The position numbers and the translations under genes are program-made. Below, piece by piece: positions 53,584-61,399 of a DNA stretch of 64,000 bases; position 1 is the first letter of the stretch; the number at the start of each line of letters is the position of its first letter. Below the pieces are notes generated by a model, which saw only the letters and a program-made list of their open reading frames with translations, made no database searches and was not told the origin of the DNA. Source of the DNA: Hydrogenophaga sp. IBVHS1 (lineage in GTDB: Bacteria > Pseudomonadota > Gammaproteobacteria > Burkholderiales > Burkholderiaceae_C); NCBI RefSeq assembly GCF_002127265.1, contig NZ_NFUU01000002.1, positions 186,001-250,000 of the forward strand. The letters are read 5' to 3'.

Positions 53584-54918
53584 ATGCAAACCTTTCGATT
53601 CATCGACCTGTTCGCCGGCCTCGGCGGGTTCCATCTGGCGCTGGACCGCCTCGGTGGCAAGTGTGTCTTCGCAGCCGAGTGGAAGGAGCACCTTCGCGAC
53701 CTCTACAAGGAGAACTTCGGCCTGAGGCCGGAAGGCGACATCACGCTTGTCCATCCGCAGGATGTCCCGGATCATGACGTTCTGACTGCGGGCTTTCCAT
53801 GCCAGCCATTTTCCAAGGCTGGCGAGCAGTTGGGCTTCGAGTGCACCGAGCAGGGCAATCTGTTTTTCAATGTCGCCTCCATCCTCCAGGAGAAGAAGCC
53901 TACCTACTTCATCCTCGAGAACGTCCCCAATCTACTGAAGCATGACGAAGGCCGTACGTGGGAGGAAATCCAGAAGATTCTCACCGAGCAACTTGGGTAT
54001 CACGTGCGAGCCGAGCGCTTCTCACCACACAACTTCGGCATTCCGCAAATTCGTGAACGCGTCTACATCGTGGGCTCCCTACTGCCGTTGGATGCATTCG
54101 CTTGGCCTAAGACCAGCGACGCCGACACTAACATCGATACGGTGCTCGACGATAAGCCCGCCGACGCGAAGAAGCTGTCTGCCCAAGTAAATGAGTGCCT
54201 AGAGGTCTGGGCCGAGTTCCTGAATGCCGTCCCGTCCACTGTAGAACTTCCGTCGTTTCCGCTCTGGTCCATGGAGTGGGGCGCTACCTACCCGTACGAA
54301 GAGACCACACCCCACGAGCTACAAAGGCAATACGGATACGACGGACTGAAGGGCTTCAAGGGGAGCCACGGGGCAAAGATGGGGTACCTGAAGACTTTCG
54401 AAGAGCGGTGGGCGGCGCTTCCTAGTCATGCTCGAACGCCACAGGCAAAGTTCCCAAAGTGGAAGCAGGACTTCATCCGGCAGAACCGCCAGTTTTATGA
54501 AGACAACAAGACTTGGATTGACCCTTGGCTGCCAAAAATTCTGAAGTTCCCGTCAAGCCTCAAGAAGTTCGAGTGGAACATCAAAGGCGGTAAGAGAAAC
54601 ATCTGGGATTACGTCATTCAGTTCCGAGCTTCTGGCGTTCGTGTCAAGCGCCGCACTACCGCTCCCAGCTTGATTGCGATGACGGACACTCAGGTCCCCA
54701 TCATTGGCTGGCAGCGGCGCTACATGACCCCTCACGAGTGCGCGCGCCTCCAGAGCCTCGACGGGCTCAAGAAGCTCCCTGATAGCCCCACGAAGGCGTT
54801 CGCTGCCCTTGGCAATGCTGTGAATTCGAAGGTGGTGGAAATGGTGGCCAAAGCACTGCTCGGCACTCACACACCGGCCGAGGTAAAGCGTAAGCGCAAA
54901 GAACTCGAGGAGGCCTAA
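53584..54918 (+). CDS. DNA (cytosine-5) methyltransferase
   Basis: This 444-residue methyltransferase has the C5 motifs in order: SAM motif [19 protein letters not shown], the catalytic Cys in [22 protein letters not shown] in [23 protein letters not shown] and the C-terminal [14 protein letters not shown]. The target recognition region is the variable part about residues 215-350; its site is unknown. It heads a four-gene cassette and shares its last base with the next start, so it probably marks self DNA for the ATPase and nuclease partners. GC content is below that of flanking genes. Confidence 0.9.
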   Translation: MQTFRFIDLFAGLGGFHLALDRLGGKCVFAAEWKEHLRDLYKENFGLRPEGDITLVHPQDVPDHDVLTAGFPCQPFSKAGEQLGFECTEQGNLFFNVASILQEKKPTYFILENVPNLLKHDEGRTWEEIQKILTEQLGYHVRAERFSPHNFGIPQIRERVYIVGSLLPLDAFAWPKTSDADTNIDTVLDDKPADAKKLSAQVNECLEVWAEFLNAVPSTVELPSFPLWSMEWGATYPYEETTPHELQRQYGYDGLKGFKGSHGAKMGYLKTFEERWAALPSHARTPQAKFPKWKQDFIRQNRQFYEDNKTWIDPWLPKILKFPSSLKKFEWNIKGGKRNIWDYVIQFRASGVRVKRRTTAPSLIAMTDTQVPIIGWQRRYMTPHECARLQSLDGLKKLPDSPTKAFAALGNAVNSKVVEMVAKALLGTHTPAEVKRKRKELEEA

Positions 54919-56555
54919 TGCCCGCAGCAGGCGACCTGGGACCTATCGAAATCCGGCCTGAAGTAACGATGCTGTCGGTGCTTCGGCACCTGAACTACAA
55001 GCCATGGTTCGCAATCGCGGAGTTCATCGACAACGCGGTGCAGAGCTACGTTAGCAACCGAGATGCGCTTGTTGCCTTGCACGGCCCCGACTACAAACTT
55101 AAGGTAGATGTCCGTTTGGACACCTCAGGCCCAGGCAGCATTGTCGTTACCGACAATGCTGCCGGCATCTCCGCGGCCGACTTCCCACGTGCCTTCCGAG
55201 CTGCACAGGTCCCTACCGACCGGAGTGGCTTGTCCGAGTTCGGAATGGGCATGAAGAGCGCGGCGTGTTGGTTCGCGCAGACGTGGAGCGTGCGCACGAA
55301 GGCGATCGGGGAGCCGGTAGAACGCACCATTGCCTTCGACATACGGCACATCGTTGACAACTGCATCGAAAGCTTGGACACGATTGTTCGAGAGGAGTTG
55401 TCACCTGCGCCGTACACCGTCGTGACGCTGCGTGGCCTGCACCACGTTCCGCAAGGCCGAACCGTCGGCAAGATGAAGGAGCACTTGGCGAGTATTTATC
55501 GGATGTTCTTGCGCGACGACCGGCTTGAGTTGACCTTCAACACGGAGCCATTGGCGTACACATCTGCGTCGGTCCTTACGGCCGTTCCGTACTCGTCGCC
55601 AGGCGCGCCGATTCCAGATACCGAGCCGGTCGAATGGACGAAGTCGATAAACCTGGACTTTGGCAAGGGGCAGCGAGTCACAGGTTTTGCTGCGCTCAGA
55701 GAGGTCGGCTCGACGCCGTACGCTGGCTTCGCACTATTTCGACGTGACCGCCTCATCGAGGGCAGTTACGACGAAACCTACCGGCCCAGCTTCATCTTCA
55801 AGCAGACCAACAGCTACCAATACCAGCGCATATTCGGTGAGTTGCACGTTGAAGGCTTCGAAGTCAGCCATACAAAGGATGGCTTTCGCTGGGAAGAGTA
55901 CGAAGACATCTTCCTGGAGTACCTCAAAGCCGCTCTCGAAGCAGAGCCGCTAGACCTGATTGCGCAGGCTGAGAACTATCGGGCGCTGCCGTCCCGCAAG
56001 ACCATTGGGGCTCGAGCCGCCGCTGCGACTGAGACGGTCGCCAAGCACCTCTCGGATGACGTCGCTCCTCTACTGGTCGACGCGCGCAAGCATCCTGCGG
56101 CCCCTGAGTCGCTGCCACCGGCGTTGGCGGATGTCGACCTCAAGGCCTCGGAGCGCACGGTAACGCTTGACGATGGAACGTACAAGTGGATCGTTACGCT
56201 CAGAACGTCTATCGACCCTGCACGCGAGGATTGGGTCTCCGTCTCCAAGGATGATGTCGTAGTAGGAGATGAGGACAGAGTGCGACGCCTCGGTATCGAC
56301 CTTTCCCTGGCGCATCCATTCTCAGCCGAGTTCCTTGGGGCAAACAACGAGAACGTGGAGTTGTTTTTGCGCGTCGCCACAGCAGTGAGCATCTCGTTAG
56401 TGCTCTCCGAGGACCTTTCGGGAAACCCACCCGAGAGTGTCCTATACCACTTCAACTACCTGCTGAGGGGTACGCTGGCCCGTGCCCCAATGACGAATGG
56501 CAACCACAATCCAAATACTGAAAACCGTGAAGCCTCCCCTGCTGTGGGAGCCTAA
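54918..56555 (+). CDS. MORC/MutL-like GHKL ATPase
   Basis: This 545-residue protein has the ATP site of the GHKL superfamily: N-box AEFIDNAVQSY (Glu35, Asn39), DNAAGIS and the glycine lid LSEFGMGMKSAACWF. The arrangement matches the prokaryotic MORC/MutL-like ATPases described in restriction-modification operons. Such ATPases likely dimerise on ATP binding and clamp or remodel DNA. The C-terminal half has no recognised domain. The start overlaps the methyltransferase stop by 1 bp, and the end overlaps the Z1 gene by 59 bp, unusually long. Confidence 0.85.
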   Translation: MPAAGDLGPIEIRPEVTMLSVLRHLNYKPWFAIAEFIDNAVQSYVSNRDALVALHGPDYKLKVDVRLDTSGPGSIVVTDNAAGISAADFPRAFRAAQVPTDRSGLSEFGMGMKSAACWFAQTWSVRTKAIGEPVERTIAFDIRHIVDNCIESLDTIVREELSPAPYTVVTLRGLHHVPQGRTVGKMKEHLASIYRMFLRDDRLELTFNTEPLAYTSASVLTAVPYSSPGAPIPDTEPVEWTKSINLDFGKGQRVTGFAALREVGSTPYAGFALFRRDRLIEGSYDETYRPSFIFKQTNSYQYQRIFGELHVEGFEVSHTKDGFRWEEYEDIFLEYLKAALEAEPLDLIAQAENYRALPSRKTIGARAAAATETVAKHLSDDVAPLLVDARKHPAAPESLPPALADVDLKASERTVTLDDGTYKWIVTLRTSIDPAREDWVSVSKDDVVVGDEDRVRRLGIDLSLAHPFSAEFLGANNENVELFLRVATAVSISLVLSEDLSGNPPESVLYHFNYLLRGTLARAPMTNGNHNPNTENREASPAVGA

Positions 56556-58764
56556 GCCCAAGGACTTCACCAACGCCTTCCTCGAAAGCAAGGCGGCGGA
56601 ACCGAACGGTCCGAATATCAATGAGCTGACGTCCGGACCCAAGTCAGTACTGCACGAGTCCTTGTGCATCCTTGGCCGCTGCTTGCCTCCCACTGAACCT
56701 GCCGGCCGCGAGACTGGCCTGGTAGTGGGGTATGTTCAAAGCGGCAAGACAATGTCGTTCGAGACCGTCATCGCTCTGGCTCGGGACAATGGCTATGGGC
56801 TTGTCATTGTGTTGGCAGGCACGAAGAATACGCTCCGAAGCCAGTCCGAGGACCGCTTGAAGAAGGACCTCGGTCTGGTGAATGGCAGCGACCATTGGCA
56901 CCACTTCTCCAATCCAACCAAAAAGCTGCGCTCGAAAATCGAAGGCCGGATTGATGACTGGAGCAAGAAGCATTCGCGCAAGTCGCTGCTAGTCACGGTC
57001 CTCAAGCATGGCGGGAACCTCGACAAGCTCACCGAGGTACTTGGCTCCGTAAACCTCACCGAAGTGCCTACGCTCATCGTGGATGATGAGAGCGACCAGG
57101 CGAGCCTCAATACGAACGCCAGCAGAATTCGTACGAACCGGGTGCCGGCAACGGCAATGAGCACGACCTACGAGCGCATCCTCGGTTTGCGCGACGTGCT
57201 GCCGCATCACTCGTACCTTCAGTACACGGCAACACCTCAGGCCAATCTGCTTTTGGCCCAGACAGATCTTCTCAATCCTTCGTTCTCCGAGCTCGTAACG
57301 CCGGGCGACGCCTATACGGGGGGCTATGCCTTCTTCAAGGGAGCTGCGGGCTTGACGGTGGACATACCTCCCGGCGATGTACCGACCGCGCAGACTCCGC
57401 TGAAGAGCCCACCGAAAAGTCTTCTGAGTGCGCTCCGATGTTTCTTGCTTGTTGCGGCTCAGCACGCGTTGACGCGTGACCGAAAGAGCCTCAAGCCGAA
57501 GGACCGGAACCGTTCGATGATGGTTCATCCTGCTGCGGCTACAGCATCACACAAGGTCTACAAAGGCTGGGTGGAGAGGGCGTACCGAAGCCTGAAGAAG
57601 ATGATTGGCGACGAGCACACGACGAAGCCGGCAGCCGTAGCGGCCATCTTCCAATCGGAGTACGCCTCGCTCTCCAAGACCCACCCGGGCATCAAGCCAC
57701 TGGGGGACCTCATCGAGGCAATGGTCGAGGATGTCTTCACAGATCTCGACCATGCGGAGGTCAACAGCACTCCCGAGGCCAATGAAGTCGATTGGACAGC
57801 CACGCGCTACTGGATTCTCATCGGCGGTGCCAATCTTGACCGCGGTTACACCGTGGAAGGACTCTGTATTACGTATATGCCCCGTGCGCTCGGTGGCTCA
57901 CCCGCTGCGGATACGTTGCAGCAGCGGGCGCGTTTCTTTGGCTACAAGAAGTCCTATCTCGGTCTGTGCCGGGTGTTCTTGCAAGCGGGTGTACGGCAGG
58001 CATTCACCGAGTACATCGAGCACGAGGACTTCATCCGCGAGGCCCTCGAGAAGCATCGAGGGAAACCCCTGCGGGACTGGCGGCGGGACTTCATCCTGAC
58101 CCAGATGCTTAGGCCCACACGACTCAACGTTATCGGCCTCGGCACTCGTCGAGTGCTCGTCGACGAGTGGATGGTTCCGAGGGTCCTTCATCGAGATGCC
58201 GCGGCGGTTGCGGTCAATCACAAGCTGTTGGATGATGTTGAAAATCACTGGAGCGCAGGCTTCACACGCGTTAACGCGGCGACGATTCCGCAACTAGCGC
58301 CTGCTAAGGGGCAGTCTCCCAATGACCTCATCGAAGCCGTCCCGCTGAAAACAGTGCTCGACGATTTTCTACTGAAGGTCGAGGTGAAGGACCCCGGCGA
58401 TGCCGAGGAACACGGTGCAATGCTTGTAGCGCTTGGCAGTCTGCTGGCCAAGGACCCATCACTGAAGGTTGATGTGTACCTGATGAACAACCTTAAAGCG
58501 GGCTACAGAAGTCGTGTTGGTACTGGAAGTCTCGCCGCCAGCCATCCTTGGGCACCCATCAACCAATACTTCAGCGCGAGCGCGAACTCAGTCAACGACA
58601 AGAGCTTCTTCACCCCAGACCGCCTTTCGTTACAGCTGCGGCGGTTCAATCTTGGTCACCACCTCAACCGGGCTGACTTGGCCGATATCCGAAATGTCGC
58701 CTGGTACGCGCTGCGTGTGCCCAAGCGCTTCGGTAAAGACTTGCTGGTAGAAGCGCGCGGCTGA
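56497..58764 (+). CDS. Z1-domain ATPase (helicase-like)
   Basis: This 755-residue protein has a P-loop VVGYVQSGKTMSFE (residues about 77-90), Walker-B-like IVDDESDQASLN (about 195-206) and the Z1 hallmark IGGANLDRGYTVEGL followed by QQRARFFGYKKSYLGL. Z1 proteins are superfamily II-like ATPases found only with methylase and MORC-like genes and are thought to move along or remodel DNA. The N-terminus lies inside the preceding gene (59 bp overlap). The gene ends where the PD-(D/E)XK gene begins (1 bp overlap). Confidence 0.87.
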   Translation: MATTIQILKTVKPPLLWEPKPKDFTNAFLESKAAEPNGPNINELTSGPKSVLHESLCILGRCLPPTEPAGRETGLVVGYVQSGKTMSFETVIALARDNGYGLVIVLAGTKNTLRSQSEDRLKKDLGLVNGSDHWHHFSNPTKKLRSKIEGRIDDWSKKHSRKSLLVTVLKHGGNLDKLTEVLGSVNLTEVPTLIVDDESDQASLNTNASRIRTNRVPATAMSTTYERILGLRDVLPHHSYLQYTATPQANLLLAQTDLLNPSFSELVTPGDAYTGGYAFFKGAAGLTVDIPPGDVPTAQTPLKSPPKSLLSALRCFLLVAAQHALTRDRKSLKPKDRNRSMMVHPAAATASHKVYKGWVERAYRSLKKMIGDEHTTKPAAVAAIFQSEYASLSKTHPGIKPLGDLIEAMVEDVFTDLDHAEVNSTPEANEVDWTATRYWILIGGANLDRGYTVEGLCITYMPRALGGSPAADTLQQRARFFGYKKSYLGLCRVFLQAGVRQAFTEYIEHEDFIREALEKHRGKPLRDWRRDFILTQMLRPTRLNVIGLGTRRVLVDEWMVPRVLHRDAAAVAVNHKLLDDVENHWSAGFTRVNAATIPQLAPAKGQSPNDLIEAVPLKTVLDDFLLKVEVKDPGDAEEHGAMLVALGSLLAKDPSLKVDVYLMNNLKAGYRSRVGTGSLAASHPWAPINQYFSASANSVNDKSFFTPDRLSLQLRRFNLGHHLNRADLADIRNVAWYALRVPKRFGKDLLVEARG

Positions 58765-59735
58765 TGGACTTGTACGACGAGTTTCAGGCGCTGGTATCCG
58801 CCACATCCTCTACCGAGTTCGCGGCGGTACCGGTCGGCGCGCGCCAGAATGACTTCTTGGCAAAGAGTGCCGACGGTGCGCCCATCTTTCTCGTCAGCGA
58901 CTCCAGCGCCGCCGCATACACGCCCGGGACTACTCTGAAACACCTGAGCGTCCAGTTTCACCTGACCTGCCGAGTGCAATCTGCAGCGGGCCCCGTTGAC
59001 GGGCAGTTCGCGCTCATCGCGTGCGACGCGGAAGTTCCAGAACTGTACGAACTTTTCGTCAGGTGTGTGGGAGCCGCGATCAATCAGCTCCCAGACGCTG
59101 CGAAGACTCCGGACATCGAATCGAGTGTGAGGTCGTTGCTGAACCTTTTTCGCGCAATGAACGCTCCGGGTGGGCGCGAGATTGCCGGTCTTTGGGCAGA
59201 ACTCTTCGTCATCGTCCAATCCGTCAACGTTTCGGCCGCAGTTCGGGCGTGGCACGCGAACACATTCGAGCGATTCGACTTCTCATGGCCTGGTGGCGTA
59301 CTTGAAGTGAAGGCCACGCAGAGTGGGGCGCGTGTTCACGAGTTTTCGCTCGAACAACTGGTCGTTCCGTCAGCGGGTCTTGGGCTGGTCGCCTCGCTGC
59401 TTCTCCAACCTCAGACGAACGGCGTTGGTGTTATGGATTTGGCGAGCAAGGTTGACGCGGCTCTTCACGATGAAGGCGACCTTCGACAACGTCTTTGGTC
59501 GAACATCGCGACTTCACTTGGAAGCGAATTCAGCGAGAAGTTGGATCGGCGCTACGACCTGAGCTTCGCGGAGCGCCAAGTGGCAATGTTCAACATGGCT
59601 GACGTCCCAGCGCCGGAGCGGCCGATTGATCCCCGTGTCACCTCCCTCCGATTTCGTTCCGACCTGACAACAGTGACTTCAACTGTTGCCGAATCAGGGC
59701 TCAAAGCCCTATCGTGCCTCTTCCGGGCTACCTGA
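58764..59735 (+). CDS. PD-(D/E)XK motif nuclease (DUF4420)
   Basis: This 323-residue protein belongs to the PD-(D/E)XK DUF4420 family (PF14390-type). The nuclease core is visible as a helical glutamate in GLWAELFVI, an aspartate in FDFSWPGG and VLEVKATQSG, giving E-X-K at residues 181-183. It is the likely effector nuclease of the cassette, cutting DNA not protected by the methyltransferase. The ATG overlaps the Z1 stop by 1 bp. A hairpin lies close to its end (59696-59710). Confidence 0.85.
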   Translation: MDLYDEFQALVSATSSTEFAAVPVGARQNDFLAKSADGAPIFLVSDSSAAAYTPGTTLKHLSVQFHLTCRVQSAAGPVDGQFALIACDAEVPELYELFVRCVGAAINQLPDAAKTPDIESSVRSLLNLFRAMNAPGGREIAGLWAELFVIVQSVNVSAAVRAWHANTFERFDFSWPGGVLEVKATQSGARVHEFSLEQLVVPSAGLGLVASLLLQPQTNGVGVMDLASKVDAALHDEGDLRQRLWSNIATSLGSEFSEKLDRRYDLSFAERQVAMFNMADVPAPERPIDPRVTSLRFRSDLTTVTSTVAESGLKALSCLFRAT

Positions 59736-60133
59736 AGCCGTCGCTTGCGAGGGATGGCGCCTGACTTGTCTGGACTTGATCAGAGGCGCAAGGCTACGCG
59801 AAGCGCGCCGCCAGCAGTGGCCGGCGTCAACTGCACTTCGATCAGCGGAAATTCATGGCAGCGGCCGACCGCACTGCCGAATGACTGCAAGGTGTGGGTC
59901 AGCGTAAGCACGGCGGCCAAGGTCGGCAGCCGCTGCAGATCAGGCCTTTGGCTGCACGCGTAAACACCCCGCGCATTCCTTTTCGCATCCATTGCTTATC
60001 ATGAAGGTAAGTCTCTGTTACCGGGCGTCCCTTGCCATACTGCCAGTGTCGTAGCGCGACCACATCGCAATCGCCGTCCTAGTGATGAAGGCGCCAACTT
60101 CTTTCCAAGCTCCTCTAGTTAGTGCGTCCATCC
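59736..60133. other. Non-coding spacer after the restriction-type cassette
   Basis: This spacer of about 400 bp separates the cassette from the RND efflux genes. Short open frames exist on both strands (for example 59780-59992 on the minus strand, 70 residues) but show no recognisable domain, ribosome-binding site or codon bias. It could hold the remains of a gene or the edge of the genomic island. I see no tRNA, repeat pair or recombinase site in it. Confidence 0.4.
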
Positions 60134-61354
60134 ATGCAGTCCGCCCCTCACGATCCGGCCAACCCCCCCGCCGCGCGCCCATCCCCCTGGCCGCGCCGCG
60201 CGCTCTGGGTCGCCCTGCTCCTGGGCACCGGTTTCGCCGCCTGGTGGTTCCTCCTGCGCCCACCCGCGCCACCCCCAGCCACGCGCGGCCCTTGGGACAT
60301 TCCCATCCCCGTGCGGGTGGAAACGGCGCTGGTGGAAGACTTCACCGTGCAGGCCCGCGCCGTGGGCACGGTGGCGCCGTACAACACAGTCACGGTGCGC
60401 AGCCGAGTGGCGGGGCAACTGGCGCGTGTGCTGGTGCGCGAGGGGCAGAAGGTGACGCGCGGGCAGTTGCTGGCCGAGATCGATCCCGAGCCTTTGCGGG
60501 TGGCGCTCTCGCAGGCGCAGGGGCAGCAGCAGCAGAACCAGGCGCAGCTTCGCAATGCAGAGAGCGAGCTGGCGCGGTACGACATGCTGTTCAAGCGCGA
60601 CGCGGTGGCGCGCCAGGTGCTGGACAGGCAGGCCGCGCTGGTGCAGCAACTGCGCGGCACGCTCAAGAGTGACCAGGCGCAGGTGGACAACGCGCAGTTG
60701 CAGCTGTCTTACACGCGCATCGTGGCGCCCATTGCCGGGCGCGTGGGCCTGCGCCGGGTGGATGCGGGCAACCTGATTTCGGCGAACGACGCCAGTGGTT
60801 TGTTCACCTTGACGCAAACTCAGCCGGTGTCGGTGATCTTCAGCGTGCCCGAGCCGCTGGTGGCCGATGTGCGCGCGGCGCACGATGGAAGCAAAACGCC
60901 GCCGCAGGCCGAAGCGTGGGATAGGGACAACCGCGCGCGCCTGGCGCTGGGCCGGCTGGACACGCTGGACAACCAGATCGACGCGGCCACCGCCACGCTG
61001 CGGCTCAAGGCGCGCTTCGAGAATGCGGACGACGCGCTGTTTCCCAACCAGTTCGTGAACGTGCGGCTTTCGCTGCGGCAGTTGCCCGGGGCCATCACCA
61101 TTCCCACCGATGCCGTGCAGCACGGTTCGCGCGGGAGCTATGTGTATGTGATCACCGATGGCCATGCGAAGGTGCGCACCCTCACGCTCGGCCCGGCGAG
61201 CGGCGGGCGTACGGTGGTGACCAAGGGCCTGGCCGCCGGTGAGCCGGTGGTGCTGGAGGGCCTGGACCGGCTGGAAGACGGCCGCGCGGTGAACATCGTG
61301 CAGCAGGCGGCGCAGGTGCCGGCTGCTTCGCCGCTGGCTCCGGACGCGAAGTGA
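60134..61354 (+). CDS. RND efflux periplasmic adaptor subunit (MdtA/AcrA type)
   Basis: This 406-residue membrane-fusion protein has an N-terminal membrane anchor (ALWVALLLGTGFAAWWFLL), a lipoyl-like half with RVAGQLARVLVREGQKVTRG, a coiled-coil hairpin rich in Gln and Leu (about residues 125-190), and YTRIVAPIAGRVGLRRVDAG. It links the inner-membrane pump encoded next to an outer-membrane channel. The ATG at 60134 was chosen; a GTG four codons earlier is possible. The substrate is unknown; MdtABC-like systems export drugs, bile salts or metabolites. Confidence 0.88.
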   Translation: MQSAPHDPANPPAARPSPWPRRALWVALLLGTGFAAWWFLLRPPAPPPATRGPWDIPIPVRVETALVEDFTVQARAVGTVAPYNTVTVRSRVAGQLARVLVREGQKVTRGQLLAEIDPEPLRVALSQAQGQQQQNQAQLRNAESELARYDMLFKRDAVARQVLDRQAALVQQLRGTLKSDQAQVDNAQLQLSYTRIVAPIAGRVGLRRVDAGNLISANDASGLFTLTQTQPVSVIFSVPEPLVADVRAAHDGSKTPPQAEAWDRDNRARLALGRLDTLDNQIDAATATLRLKARFENADDALFPNQFVNVRLSLRQLPGAITIPTDAVQHGSRGSYVYVITDGHAKVRTLTLGPASGGRTVVTKGLAAGEPVVLEGLDRLEDGRAVNIVQQAAQVPAASPLAPDAK

Positions 61355-61356
61355 AG

Positions 61357-61383
61357 ACCCTTCGACAAGCTCAGGGCGAACGG
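61357..61383. repeat. Dispersed intergenic repeat
   Basis: The motif CTTCGACAAGCTCAGGGCG with its flanks, between the adaptor and pump genes, is a unit commonly scattered in Burkholderiales genomes. It contains no gene. It is the only copy I see in this window. Confidence 0.5.
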
Positions 61384-61399
61384 ATGGGTGGGGACTGAC

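Noticed and set aside
59780-59992. A 70-codon minus-strand frame in the spacer after the DUF4420 gene
   Set aside because: No ribosome-binding site, no recognisable domain and no upstream promoter; not supported as a gene.
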